A DNA stretch of 64,000 nt, from NCBI GenBank assembly GCA_029204225.1, contig CM055109.1:32870927-32934926 (forward strand), read 5' to 3'. This DNA is from Diphasiastrum complanatum (lineage: Eukaryota > Streptophyta > Lycopodiopsida > Lycopodiales > Lycopodiaceae). The notes under the pieces are model-generated. The model saw only the letters and a list, made by a program, of their open reading frames with translations. It had not been told where the DNA came from and searched no databases. Shown here one piece after another: positions 20,314 to 30,850 of the stretch. The position numbers and the translations under genes are program-made. Each line of letters opens with the position of its first letter. Position 1 is the stretch's first letter.

Positions 20314-23300
20314 CTCCCTCTTCAACATTGGATGCTAGTTTCAACATAGTCTTTGAGCACATTCCAAGATTAGATCTATGCATTAAATATAGGTCCTTTC
20401 CCAATGGTTTGGTGAAGATATCAGCCACACACTCCTTTGAAGAGACATGTTGAAGCTCCACCTCTTTGGCAATGACTTGATCTCTCACAAAATGGTGAGC
20501 AATCTCAATGTGCTTGCTCCTTGCATGAAAAACAGGATTGCTTGCCAAGCTTTGGGCTGAAAGGTTATCACAAAGTATGATTGGAGTCTTCTCTGGTTCC
20601 AGCAAGTGAAGATCCAATAACATCCTCTTGATCCAAAGAATCTCCTTGGTGCATGTTGTTAATGCCTTGTACTCGGCTTCGGTGGAAGATAGAGAGATAG
20701 TTGGTTGCTTCTTTGATAGCCATGAGACCACTCCATCTCCAAGATAGATTGCAAAGGCACTTGTTGACTTCCTATCCATTTGATCACCTGCAAAATCTGA
20801 ATCTGAAAATCCACAAAGGTTAGGTGTAGTACCTCCATACAAGATGCCAAAATCTCTAGATCCCGAGATGTATCTAAGTACTCTCTTTCCTAGCTTCCAA
20901 TGAGCCTCACTAGGATCTTGCATAAATTGACTTAGTTTACCAACCACAAAGCTTAGATCAGGTCTTGTGATGGTTAACCATATAAGAGATCCTATTAGCT
21001 TTCTATAGAGAGTAATGTCCTTGAAGGATCTTTCATTACTTCTTGTAGTTAGCTTTACATTTGATTCCATAGGAGTAGAAACAACTTTACAATCTTTCAT
21101 ATGAAACCTTTTTAGAATAGAGTTAACATACTTTTCTTGACATATGAATGTAGATTTAGAAGTTCTAATAGTCTCTATTCCTAAGATATAATGAAGTTTA
21201 CCAAGATCTTGAATTTCAAACTCTCTTTTGAGTGCCATCTTGATTTCATCTATATCTAGATTGTTACCACCACTTAAGATAATGTCATCAACATAGATCA
21301 AAAGTAAAGTGATATCATTTTCATTCAATCTAAAGTAGAGAGAATGATCATACTCACTCATAACAAAGTTTTGAGAAAGTAAGAAGGAATTGAGCTTAGC
21401 ATACCAACTCCTTGGTGCTTGCTTTAGCCCATACAAACTCTTTTGGAGATAGCACACATGATTAGGCTCATCATGTGAAACATAGCCCTCGGGTTGCTCC
21501 ATGTAAATATCTTCTTCAAGATCACCATTCAAGAAGGCATTAGTAACATCCATTTTCCACATATCCCAATCATAAAGAGTTGCAAGAGAGATTAGGATTC
21601 GAATAGTTACCATCTTTGCCACGGGTGCAAAGGTCTCATCATAGTCAATACCATATTCTTGAGCATACCCCTTTGCCACCAACCTTGCCTTGTACTTGTT
21701 GATTGATCCATCTTGATTTGTCTTGATCTTGAAGATCCACTTACAACCAATTGCCTTCTTGTCCTTTGGAAGCTTTACCAACCTCCATGTGTTGCTTTTG
21801 ATGAGTGCTTGATGCTCATGATCCATGGCTTGGATCCATTCCTTCTTTTGAATTGCTTCACCTACACAAGTTGGTTCATCAAAAGAGGTAAGAAAAGCAA
21901 AGTTAGAGTTGTCCACCACTTGCTTTCCTTTTTCATCATAGGTTAGCCTTGATGGCTTAGCCCTTTGCCTTTGAGTCTTCCTTGAAGTTTGCTTTGGAGT
22001 GGCATCTCCATCTTCATCCAAGACATCTTGCACATCATGATGATTAGTAGGCACATCAACATCAACATCAACAACATTGGAAACATTCTCTTCATGAAAG
22101 ATGACATCCCTACTTATGACAACTTTCTTTGTAGAAGGAATGTACACTTTGTAAGCCTTGCTTACTTCACTATAGCCAACAAACACACCCTTCTTTGATG
22201 AAGGATCTTCTTTAGTTCTATCATCAAGTGTGATATTGACAAAACATGTACATCCAAAGATCCTACAATGCTTGACACTCGGCCTTCTACCATAAAGAAC
22301 CTCATGAGGAGTTTTACCATCCAAGGAAGCACTTGTCCATCTATTACATAGATAGTTAGCACATGCTAAAGCTTCCCCCCAAAAAGACTTAGCAAGATTA
22401 GCATGTAGTCTCATTGCCTTGGCACATTCACAAAGGGTTCTATTCTTCCTCTCGGCCACTCCATTCTGTTGTGGAGTCCTAGGACTAGACATCTCCCTCT
22501 TAATCCCATGTGCTATACAAAAGTCTTTGAACCTATTTGAGGTGTATTCCCCTCCATTATCAGATCTTAAGCATTTGATCTTTGTATTGAATTGGTTTTC
22601 CATTTCATTCTTGAACTTGACAAATGCAGCAAACACTTCATCCTTACTTTTAAGAAGATAGATCCAAGTATACCTACTAAAGTCATCAATGAAAGTTGCA
22701 TACATCTTTGCCCCACCATTGCTAGTTGTACTAGAAGAATGAATATCAGAATGCACAAGTTGAAAAGCTTCTTTAGATCTAGAAGTAGATCTAGAATAAG
22801 CAAGTCTATGAGATTTGGACAAGGCACAATGTTCACAAACACTATTGTTTGCAACAAGACTTTTAGGGAGACCAAGAACAAGCTCTTTCTTTGCCATTAC
22901 CTCCAAAGATTTGAAGTTGGGATGGCCCAACCTCTTGTGCCAAACTTCTTGGTTTGTCAATTGCTCCCTAGCCATACATCCTTCATGATTAGAGATCACA
23001 CATGCATCAAGCTTGAAAAGTTTACCATGCCTCCTACCTTGAGCAATCAAGGATCCACATTTACTTATCAAACATGCATCTCCAATGAACTCCACATCAA
23101 GTCCTTTGTCAATCATTTGACTTACACTAAGCAAATTCTTAGTGATTGAAGGAATGTACAAAACATTTTCAAGATTTTCTTTCCTATTTGTTGAAAGGGA
23201 AATAGGAATAGTGCCTATGCCTTTGATGTCACATTGACCATCATTTGCAGTGTAGATGATGTTACCTTCTCCCTCATAAGACAATAAGGATGTAAAGTAT

Positions 23301-24262
23301 TCCTTATGTCTTGTCATGTGAGATGAGGCTCCACTATCAATCCACCAAGGATCATTATCATCTATGTTGGCTAACAAACTTGAAGTCATAACAAGTGATT
23401 CACATGTGTTATGTTCTTCCTCATCTATTGTAAGATTTCCTTGCCTCTCTCCTTGCTCTCTTTTCTTCTTATAACATTCATTTGCAAAATGACCTTTTAT
23501 CCCACAATAAAAGCACTTGAACTTTGACTTATTGTTCTTAGTAGAAGAGGAAGAGGAAGAGTGATCATCATGATCAAAGTTACCACCTTTGGACCATTTC
23601 CCTTTGCCTTTACCTTTGCCCTTGAATTTGCCTTTTGTGAAGAAAGCCTCTTCACCTCCACCTTGCAAGGATGCACCATCAAGCTTTGATTGCAACCTAT
23701 GTTCTTCAGCCAATAAGATTTCTTGCAAGTCAACCACACTTGGCAAGACTCTTTGAATGGCAAAACTTTGCACAAGGTTAGCATGTTCATTTAGCAAACC
23801 ATTCAACATAACTTGGACTATTTCACCATCTTTTATGTTCTCATCAATGCATGCTAAATCATCACTTAGGGACTTAACTCTCAAGATAAATGCATGAGCA
23901 CTTTCACCCTCTCTTTGCCTACTAGAAAATATTTGTCTCCTTAGGGTCAATACCCTAGATGTGGACTTTGATTCAAAGAGCTTCTTTAAGGCATTCCATG
24001 CCTCACTTGCACTTTGACACTTTCCAACTTCCTTGAGAAGTTCATTTGTAACATTCATTTTAATGATATGAAGAGCCCTTTTGGCCTTCTTATCAAACCT
24101 TTGTTGCTCTTGAAGTGTGAGAGGTCTCTCTTCAATTTCTGCAACTATGTCCATGAGTTCATTCAACTCAAGTAAGGACTCCATCCTCACTTTCCAAGTA
24201 GAGTAGTTTGATGAACTCAACCTTTCACTAGACTCTAGCATGATCCCACCATTGGAAGCCAT
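20309..24262 (-). CDS. gag-pol: copia Gag-Pol polyprotein (element D)
   Basis: 1317 codons from ATG 24262 with no interruption. Domains by approximate residue: Gag (UBN2 type) 10-240; zinc knuckle CFYCGIKGHFANEC ~250; aspartic protease WWIDSGASSHMT ~305-316; pre-integrase HHCC with VWHKRLGHPNF ~440; integrase core with HSDIHS ~500, RSDNGGEY ~565 and PQQNGVAERKN ~600 (D,D-35-E); RT beginning WRLVKLPKDKKAIGCKWIFK ~825 with catalytic YVDDIILSG ~990; RNase H with SDSDFAGD ~1150, SSTEAEYKAL ~1195, CDNLSAQ ~1230 and ADIFTKPLG ~1280. Length and order are those of a full copia polyprotein. The final residues EEGV are encoded by the polypurine tract, and the TGA stop uses the first bases of the LTR. 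Confidence 0.97.
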   Translation of the reverse strand: MASNGGIMLESSERLSSSNYSTWKVRMESLLELNELMDIVAEIEERPLTLQEQQRFDKKAKRALHIIKMNVTNELLKEVGKCQSASEAWNALKKLFESKSTSRVLTLRRQIFSSRQREGESAHAFILRVKSLSDDLACIDENIKDGEIVQVMLNGLLNEHANLVQSFAIQRVLPSVVDLQEILLAEEHRLQSKLDGASLQGGGEEAFFTKGKFKGKGKGKGKWSKGGNFDHDDHSSSSSSTKNNKSKFKCFYCGIKGHFANECYKKKREQGERQGNLTIDEEEHNTCESLVMTSSLLANIDDNDPWWIDSGASSHMTRHKEYFTSLLSYEGEGNIIYTANDGQCDIKGIGTIPISLSTNRKENLENVLYIPSITKNLLSVSQMIDKGLDVEFIGDACLISKCGSLIAQGRRHGKLFKLDACVISNHEGCMAREQLTNQEVWHKRLGHPNFKSLEVMAKKELVLGLPKSLVANNSVCEHCALSKSHRLAYSRSTSRSKEAFQLVHSDIHSSSTTSNGGAKMYATFIDDFSRYTWIYLLKSKDEVFAAFVKFKNEMENQFNTKIKCLRSDNGGEYTSNRFKDFCIAHGIKREMSSPRTPQQNGVAERKNRTLCECAKAMRLHANLAKSFWGEALACANYLCNRWTSASLDGKTPHEVLYGRRPSVKHCRIFGCTCFVNITLDDRTKEDPSSKKGVFVGYSEVSKAYKVYIPSTKKVVISRDVIFHEENVSNVVDVDVDVPTNHHDVQDVLDEDGDATPKQTSRKTQRQRAKPSRLTYDEKGKQVVDNSNFAFLTSFDEPTCVGEAIQKKEWIQAMDHEHQALIKSNTWRLVKLPKDKKAIGCKWIFKIKTNQDGSINKYKARLVAKGYAQEYGIDYDETFAPVAKMVTIRILISLATLYDWDMWKMDVTNAFLNGDLEEDIYMEQPEGYVSHDEPNHVCYLQKSLYGLKQAPRSWYAKLNSFLLSQNFVMSEYDHSLYFRLNENDITLLLIYVDDIILSGGNNLDIDEIKMALKREFEIQDLGKLHYILGIETIRTSKSTFICQEKYVNSILKRFHMKDCKVVSTPMESNVKLTTRSNERSFKDITLYRKLIGSLIWLTITRPDLSFVVGKLSQFMQDPSEAHWKLGKRVLRYISGSRDFGILYGGTTPNLCGFSDSDFAGDQMDRKSTSAFAIYLGDGVVSWLSKKQPTISLSSTEAEYKALTTCTKEILWIKRMLLDLHLLEPEKTPIILCDNLSAQSLASNPVFHARSKHIEIAHHFVRDQVIAKEVELQHVSSKECVADIFTKPLGKDLYLMHRSNLGMCSKTMLKLASNVEEGV
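20314..20325 (-). promoter_or_regulatory. polypurine tract of element D
   Basis: Minus strand TTGAAGAGGGAG directly before the LTR TGTGAAAATT. It doubles as coding sequence for the polyprotein C-terminus. Confidence 0.85.
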
Positions 24263-25422
24263 GATTCTAATGTTTCTTCAACTTTTAGGTTCTGTCCTAA
24301 AGCACTTAGCACTCACTTTTCTCTCAACAAATGATAGATAAAGAGATCTATGAAGATTTAGGACCCTAAAACACTTCTATCTTGAACCTAGATGGTTTCC
24401 AAGCATAGAAAGGAAGATTGAAACACATGCAACACTTTGCACACACTAAGAATGGATTACAAAATCAAACCAACCTGAACACACTCTTGCTTAAGCTCTC
24501 AAACTTTCCAGCAAGTGACCAAATCAAGTTATGGTGTGAAGAGTTACTTGCATTCTTAGAAAATACCCAAAACTAGGATGCCAAGATTACCTAGTAATGA
24601 ACAAACTTGATCAACATATGATCAACACACTAAGATATTGATTCAACCTGTAAAACCACATGTAAACCACACTTCTAAAAGTTTATAAACTCCAGCAAGT
24701 GATAAATACAAGATTTAGAGGTGAATGAATGAGCACACTTAGTGAATCACAAGACTAGCTTCACTATCTTGTCAAATCTTGGTGTTTAGATGTAGATCTA
24801 AGATCACTTCACATGAGAATGTTCCTCAACCTGTTAAGAACCTGAAAACACACTTGCATAATGGGTAACACCTTCCAGCAAATGCTCCAATCAAATTACA
24901 TAAGGAGAGTTACTTACATGCTCAACAAAGTACACCAAAAATTATGCCAAAATTGATGACAATCTTTACAATATGCTCTTCACAATGGAGCTTACAATAT
25001 GTTCACCCAAAAAAGGGGATCTTTCATCCAAATGGGAGCTTTGCTCAGCCTTTAGGAGAATTACAACTCACTCAAAAGAGCATTTGTCATCCACTTAAGG
25101 AGAAGCTTCATCCACTTAAGGAGAGTGTTCATCCAAGAATGGGGATTGTCAACAATAGGATTGAAAAGAACATTGTTAGTATTGAATATGCACAAGCCTC
25201 ACAATCACAAATGATTAGGTGTTATGATCTGATCCAAAATAGTTTCTTTTCAGCCTCTGATCTTCAATATACCTGAAATATGCTTTTGATCCACAAGTTC
25301 AACTCACAAAACAAAGGTTAGTAAGATTTGATCAACAAAGCAATGCAAAATCATGCTAGAACTTGATCAAACATCCAAATATCACCAAAAATGGAATACT
25401 TACTGTAAATAGAAGCCAACCA
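24263..25422 (-). other. untranslated leader of element D
   Basis: About 1.16 kb between primer site and Gag start, unusually long. It is closely related to the element F leader (16647-18037) and contains a short minisatellite of TCATCCACTTAAGGAGA units at 25085-25140. No long ORF of recognised kind is present on the coding strand. Confidence 0.8.
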
Positions 25423-25434
25423 GCTCTGATACCA
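25423..25434 (-). promoter_or_regulatory. primer binding site of element D
   Basis: Minus strand TGGTATCAGAGC, exact, abutting the 5' LTR. Confidence 0.96.
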
Positions 25435-26089
25435 TGTGAAAAATACAGATCCTAAGTGGATCTAAACTCCAAGATCATTGGCTTGAATGCTTGCACTCCA
25501 AACTACATAAGCTAGGAATTGGCAACACATTCTATGCTACCTAGAATGCAAAGAACTTGATCAAAAAGCATTTATCACAAATGGAAACTTCCATAAACAT
25601 CAAGTGCGGCCCAAAATAGCATTATACAGTCCATAATACATCAGCCTACCACTTTTGGAAAGCACCTAAGATCATACACAATAGCTTGAAGACAATACAC
25701 ACAACAATGCTCTCAATGGAGGAAGAAACAATGACAATGATCTATTGATCTCAATGAAGCATACAAAAGGTTTCTCCAACCTGTTCTCCACGACTTCCCT
25801 ACTATTTATGGATGAGGAAGATGACTCTCTCTCCTCTCTCTAGAAGGTACTTGACCCTAGATATTCCCTATATAGGAAAAATAGCTAAAAATGGCTTATA
25901 TGACCAAAATACATCAAAATGGTCTCATTTTGAAGGGTATGAAGTTTGACACTTCATCATACTGAAAAAATACAGTAAATAAAAACATTGTGGCCTGGTT
26001 CACACGTGTGAAACTCCAGAACCAAAACTATTTACAATTTTAGCCAATTTAGGCCTCAAACTAGCTAGGAAATGTTGACAATTTTCACA
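25435..26089 (-). repeat. 5' LTR of element D
   Basis: 655 bases, apparently identical to 19659-20313. Promoter function is expected here; TTCACACGTGTGAA lies at 25999-26012 and a TATATAGG box near 25870 when read on the plus strand. Confidence 0.95.
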
Positions 26090-26094
26090 TTTAG
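26090..26094. repeat. target-site duplication TTTAG, right copy
   Basis: Pairs with 19654-19658. Confidence 0.92.
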
Positions 26095-26207
26095 TATAGC
26101 GTCCACTTTGCCCACCTCTGGTGTATTAAGTAGCCCATAACGTCTTCCATGAAGTTGAGATGGTCCAATTTCTTTGAGTCCTTGGGCGTGTGGAAGGACT
26201 TGTGGAC

Positions 26208-27512
26208 TCATGTCGGCCATTCTTGATCAACCCATGCCTGGAATCGGCACGTCCAGAGATCTCCAAGGAATGCAGCTCGGTAACATACACAAGCGACTGG
26301 CAGTTGATCTTCGACTTTGTCGGAAGCTAGCGCCTTATTAGAATCAAATAATATTGAGGAAAGAAAATCATCCCATTTTGTTTCAATGCCCATTAAATGT
26401 TCTAAGTTTCGGGCGTAAGTGGCTGCCGCGCGGACTGTTGGATTAGGGTAGTTGATATATTGATTTGCGAACGTGGTGAGAGCCCTTCTGGCATCTATAT
26501 CTGTAGTCCACCCATATTCTGATGGTATGATTGGCCAGTTAAAATTTTGCAATGTGATCTTGTCCATACGGGTGCTACATTCCGCCATGTGAATCGTCTT
26601 GTACATGGCAAGAAGTGCGCGTTCACCCGTAATTGTTGCGGACGTAGGCCCTAATGGCCACAAGGTGAACAACTATTGACGCCACTCTGGCTTGGATCCA
26701 TTTGTCCTTTTCTACACCTTCAATTGCCTCCTCAAATGTCTATGGTTCGCCACTGAACCTGCAGAATTCTTTTGATGCGGAAGCTGAGCTGTCTGGCACA
26801 AATCTTGTTGGCGCTCTTCATGGTCTTGTCGACCTTTTGGGAGCTATTGCCAGTCACTAGCACCATCGCATAAAATGCCACTGAATAATAGCAACTGATG
26901 GCCTTCATCCGTTATCTTGTTAACATAACAAGATCTATAAAAGTCACTTACATATTTTTCAGGGTCTTCCTGCACCGTGGCCCAGAATTGGACATATATT
27001 GTGTTAGTGACTCAGGTTTTGTATCTGTAGGTCATATATTAATGGCTTGCGCTCATTGTCTCACGTTAGGGGAATTAGCCATTTCAGATCCTATGGAACA
27101 TATAGAAGGATATTTAGATTGCTGTTCAGAAGGTCTATCTGAAAGATATTCAGATGAGTGTATAAAGAGACTATCAGTCTTTGAATAAGGAGTTCCAGAT
27201 GATTCATCAAGATCTTCCTCAGACGCTCTCTCATAATCCTTATCAAAAAAACTTTTTGATATCTACTTTAAATTGCTCGTCAAGATCTTCTCTATCTAGA
27301 CTATCTGGCTTTACAGTATCAAATTTGGTATAATCAACAAAGCATGTTCCCTCTAAAGGTTGACTCTCAAAGGAGGATGCACCACCAAACAGGGGATTTG
27401 TTACTTGAAGTATTGGTTCTGAATCAGAACTAGACCCACTAACATAATCAAAAGAAAATTGCAAATCTGACAGACCCAGGCTTCCAACCTGGGTCACCGC
27501 TTTTCTATTCAA
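26208..27512 (-). pseudogene. probable Ty3/gypsy-type gag relic
   Basis: Minus-strand pieces in several frames. 27243-27512 is an 89-codon acidic stretch. Near 26850-26970 the frame reads EDPEKYVSDFYRSC ... LLLFSGILCDGASDW, which resembles the retrotransposon Gag domain (capsid) signature. 26208-26672 is a 154-codon open piece (TFANQYINYPNPTVRAAATY) that I do not recognise by itself but which follows in order. Stops and frame changes are frequent. The assignment rests on the short capsid-like match and on the gypsy neighbour at 27530. Confidence 0.4.
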
Positions 27513-27529
27513 ATCTATAATAATATGTT

Positions 27530-27611
27530 ATGGTTTTTTTCTTCAGTTAGTCAGTGATCGTGGTACCCATTTCCTTAATGAACCAATTCGACTACTGACT
27601 ACTTATTTTCT
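27530..27611 (+). pseudogene. gypsy integrase fragment
   Basis: Plus strand reads LVSDRGTHFLNEPIRLLTTY, near-identical to the integrase second-Asp region of the gypsy element at 41815-41880. The match ends exactly where copia sequence begins on the opposite strand. Confidence 0.85.
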
Positions 27612-28422
27612 GGCCACCCCATTTTGTTGGGGGGTGTAGGTACATGTGTACTCTCTTTTAATGCCATTACTCTCACAAAGATATCTCATCCTATTGGAGA
27701 CATATTCTCCTCTATTATCACATCTTAGAACTTTGATGCTAGAACTAAGTTGATTCTTATAGCTTCATATACAAGACTTTTCTTTGGCAATAGATCTATC
27801 CAAGTATATCTAGTACAATCATCTATGAAAGTCACATACATTAAAGCACCTCCATTACTTTCATGAGAAAAAGAGTGTACATCAGAATGAATGAAATCTT
27901 AAGGAGAGGTAGATCTTGACAAGGATCTCTTTTAGGATGTCTTATGAGACTTTGCAAGTCCACAAGCCTCACACACTTTGCCACATCTTGAGAATGATTT
28001 GGGGAGGCCGAGAGCAAGCTCCTTGGAGACCATAGATTCCAATGCTTGAAGATTAGAATGGCCTAATCTTCTATGCCATAGCTCCACTTGTATCATCTCC
28101 TCCCTAACCATGTTCACACTTTCAATGGCCACATTAGCATCTAGCTGAAAAAGTATTCCTTGTTTAATGCCACTAGCTATGCACTTATCACTTTTCAAGA
28201 TGGAACACACTCCATTCTTGAAATGTACATCTAGTCCATTATCCATCAATTGTCCAACACAAAGCAAATTTTTATTAATGGTTGGAACATACTAGACATT
28301 ATCTAGATCTATCCTTTTAGATGATCCTAAGCATAATGGAATAAATCCAATACCATCTATTTTACATTCTTGATCACTAGCAGTGTAGATAGGTTTTACA
28401 AGAAAGTAAAGTAGAGAAAATT
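27612..28422 (-). pseudogene. copia protease-integrase fragment
   Basis: Minus strand reads, from right to left, protease tail (TASDQECKIDGIG), pre-integrase leader (LLCVGQLMDNGLDVHFKNG), LWHRRLGHSN, then integrase HSDVHSFSHESNGG, CDNRGEYVSNRM and YTPQQNGVA, where it is cut by gypsy sequence. Stops at about 28290, 27932 and 27898 and frame shifts near 27765 make it dead. It is closest to element O (6981-9121). Gag is missing: the fragment runs directly into an LTR at 28423. Confidence 0.88.
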
Positions 28423-29285
28423 TGTGAAATTTCAGAGAAATAAAGACCAAGAATGGATCTAGATCAGACCTCAAGAGGTGTTGGAAACTAGATTACTTGA
28501 TCTACTAATCAACCAATAATTAGATCTAGAATTAGATCAATTTTCCATCAAAAATCTAGCAAGAACAACAAGCAAATGATTAAACTTGAGACCTACTACC
28601 TTCACACATGTGAAGAACAGTTACCTGTACGGACTTACAACAGAGAGTGAAGTAGACAAGTGTTAGAATGCAATAGAACCATAAAATCACAACACAAATA
28701 TGAGAATACTCAAGATATGCCTCCAAAACCAAGATCTTGCTTCATTGATCTTTCAAAGTGGATCCATCATGGATTAAATACAAAAATCATCATACTCTCT
28801 CTCTAAGCCACTTCCAGCACGTGTGAGACAGGTCATAGTGCTTATCCATATCCACTTTGGCTAAGATTCCATTAATTTGCCACATCATCATTGGTGGCTA
28901 GTGTTGACCTTCTAGATTCCTACAAATTAGGAGATAGGTCCTATAATCTAGGATATTTGACTTTTAACTTGTATGAATACTATATACAATGGATCTGAAC
29001 TTTCTATATGATATTTCACATGTGGGAGACCACTCCTACCCATGTGATATAGCATTTTCTACCACTAGAATGGTGCCAAGTGGCATAATACTACTAAACT
29101 AGTTTCTGGCCATTAGCCACTAGTTTCCAAATTAAATGATATGTACAACCTATATGATCTATCTAAATGACTTAGGCATAGATTTCACACGTGGGAATAG
29201 GCTCCACACATGTCTAATGATGATAGGTACAAGTCGTTATGGTATTTACAAGATTTAACCAAGTTAGCTTTTGCCAATTTTAACA
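28423..29285 (-). repeat. copia LTR with internal sequence on both sides
   Basis: 863 bases with TG...CA ends, related to the element O LTR (for example GACCAAGAATGGATC near its start). On its right a polypurine tract follows, as for a 3' LTR; on its left lies protease-integrase sequence of the same family. See findings for the tandem interpretation. Confidence 0.75.
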
Positions 29286-29300
29286 CTCCTCCTCAAAACT
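29286..29300 (-). promoter_or_regulatory. polypurine tract
   Basis: Minus strand TTTTGAGGAGGAG immediately before LTR start TGTTAAAATTGG. Same tract type as element B. Confidence 0.75.
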
Positions 29301-29499
29301 AACTTGATACATCTATGGTACGTCTATTTACAATACTTAAGGCTGATCATTGCAGGTTCATAGGTGTGAAGATCAGCCAATGAGTTTGATGAAGATCCAA
29401 GATCACCATATCCATTATAGTGCCTCCTTGATATTGACTTCTTTGATGAACTTGAGAGCTTTGCACCACTTGATGACTTTTTTCATTGATTTGTTCGCA
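29301..29499 (-). other. 3' non-coding end of a copia interior
   Basis: Matches the first bases beyond the tract in element B (AACTTGAT...) but carries no recognisable coding sequence before the switch to the plus-strand gag piece. Confidence 0.4.
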
Positions 29500-29945
29500 C
29501 TGATCATCCTGAACATTTTGGATACCCAGATCAGCCATGTATCCGAGGCCCAAACATCCAAAGAAGTCTGGGACATCTTGAGCACACTATACAAAGTGCA
29601 AGATATAGTTTCCAAGCTACATCTCAGAAAGAAATTTTACTCCCTCAAGATGGCGAATGGTGACTCCCTGCATAATCACGTCAACCATTTCAAGAACCTG
29701 CTGAAGCAAATGGCTGCTGTCGGATCTGTCATAGATGATAAAGACGCAGTGATGCAACTGCTTACAAGCTTGCCAAGCTTATACGACAGCTGGGTGACGA
29801 TCATCATGACGCATCCAGAAATGACTCTTTCGAGAGTCATTACAAACTGCAGGAAGACACGCGGAGGAACGAAGCCTCTAGTTCCTCAACTGATTCTCAC
29901 ACTTTGTACACGAACAAGAGCACGACTAAGTAGAAGAAGAAGAAA
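29500..29945 (+). pseudogene. gag: family C copia gag fragment
   Basis: Plus-strand open stretch, sister to 700-1140: DTQISHVSEAQTSKEVWDIL, KLHLRKKFYSLKMANGDSL, VMQLLTSLPSLYDSWVTIIM. It is the middle of a UBN2-type Gag without start, zinc knuckle or pol. Unlike its sister it has no stop in this part. It is joined head to head with a minus-strand RT fragment at about 29945. Confidence 0.85.
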
Positions 29946-30657
29946 GGCCCATGTCATCAACATAGAGAATGATAATGATGAACAAATCTGATACAAATTT
30001 AAAGTAGACATTCGAATCTGCTGAGTTTGGAATAAAACCATTCTCAAGAAGAAACGCATTTATTTTCTGGAACCAAGCTCTTGGTGACTATTTCAGCCCA
30101 TAGAGTGTCTTGTGAATTTTGCACACAAGGTGTTGCTTACCTCTCAGTTCGTATCCTTCAGGCTGTGACATAAATATTTCCCCTTCAATGGTCCCGTTGA
30201 GGAAAGCGGTTTGGACATCCATTTGATGGACTTCAAGATTTGTTGCAGCTGCAAAGGAGAGTAATAGCCAAATCGAAGCATGCTTGACCATCGGGCTAAA
30301 GGTCTCGGAATAGTCCAGATTTGGAATCTAGGAATAGCCTTTGGCAACCAGCCTAGCTTTGTATCGATTTAGTCTTCTTTTAGCATTATACTTCATCTTA
30401 AAAATCCATTTGCATGGAATCAAATTTCTGTCCTTTGGCAACTTAGTGACTATCCATGTTTCATTTTCCATCAGAGAATAAAATTTTGTGTTCATTGCTG
30501 CTTTCCAATGTTCAGCATCAGGTGTAGACATTGCCTCTGAAACTGTATTTGGCTCCTGCACGAAGTAGCGAGCTACATCATCCATAAATCTGGATGGAGG
30601 TTGTCTGGGTCGATTTGTTGGAAAGAGGTCTGTAAAGGATAGGTCTAAAAGAATCAA
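29946..30657 (-). pseudogene. copia reverse transcriptase fragment
   Basis: Minus strand reads the RT start (HWKAAMNTKFYSLMENETW, LPCKWIFKMKYNAKRR-like, YKARLVAKGYS), then HQMDVQTAFLNGTIEGEIFM and KTLYGLK, ending with YVDDM just at the junction with the gag fragment. A stop interrupts after VAKGYS (30328) and another after YGLK (30088). Integrase and RNase H are absent. Confidence 0.88.
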
Positions 30658-30660
30658 ATA

Positions 30661-30850
30661 AAAATATTACGAACGACAAGTAAGAAAACTTATCGTGCGC
30701 AGCAAAATAAACTATCTTCCTCTTTTTTCATGCATGACTACGCCTATCAATTTCAAACAAAACTGATAAAAAATCACGTTCGATCTTATAGTAACTAACT
30801 TTGAAATCATCAGTACTACAGTGCATTAGAGGAGTTCTTTGTAAAGATAC
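30661..30850 (-). repeat. family C-like LTR fragment
   Basis: CATGCATGACTACGCCTATCA and AAAATCACGTTCGATCTTA match the order in 13560-13660. The adjoining RT fragment and this LTR piece have probably been joined by deletion. Confidence 0.6.

Larger units (their letters stand above)
19659..26089 (-). mobile_element. intact, recent copia retrotransposon (element D)
   Basis: A 6431-base element with two 655-base LTRs that I could not distinguish when read side by side. It has 5-base duplications TTTAG, an exact primer site, a polypurine tract and one uninterrupted 1317-codon gag-pol. All catalytic motifs of protease, integrase, RT and RNase H are present. By every visible criterion it is autonomous and inserted very recently, within a degraded gypsy-like region. 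Confidence 0.96.

Noticed and set aside
22592-23149. 185-codon plus-strand ORF inside element D
   Set aside because: Antisense shadow of the intact gag-pol; codon pattern follows the minus-strand gene.
26208-26672. 154-codon minus-strand ORF as a possible host gene
   Set aside because: It continues in order from a capsid-like segment and sits beside gypsy integrase; a degraded retroelement gag is the simpler reading.
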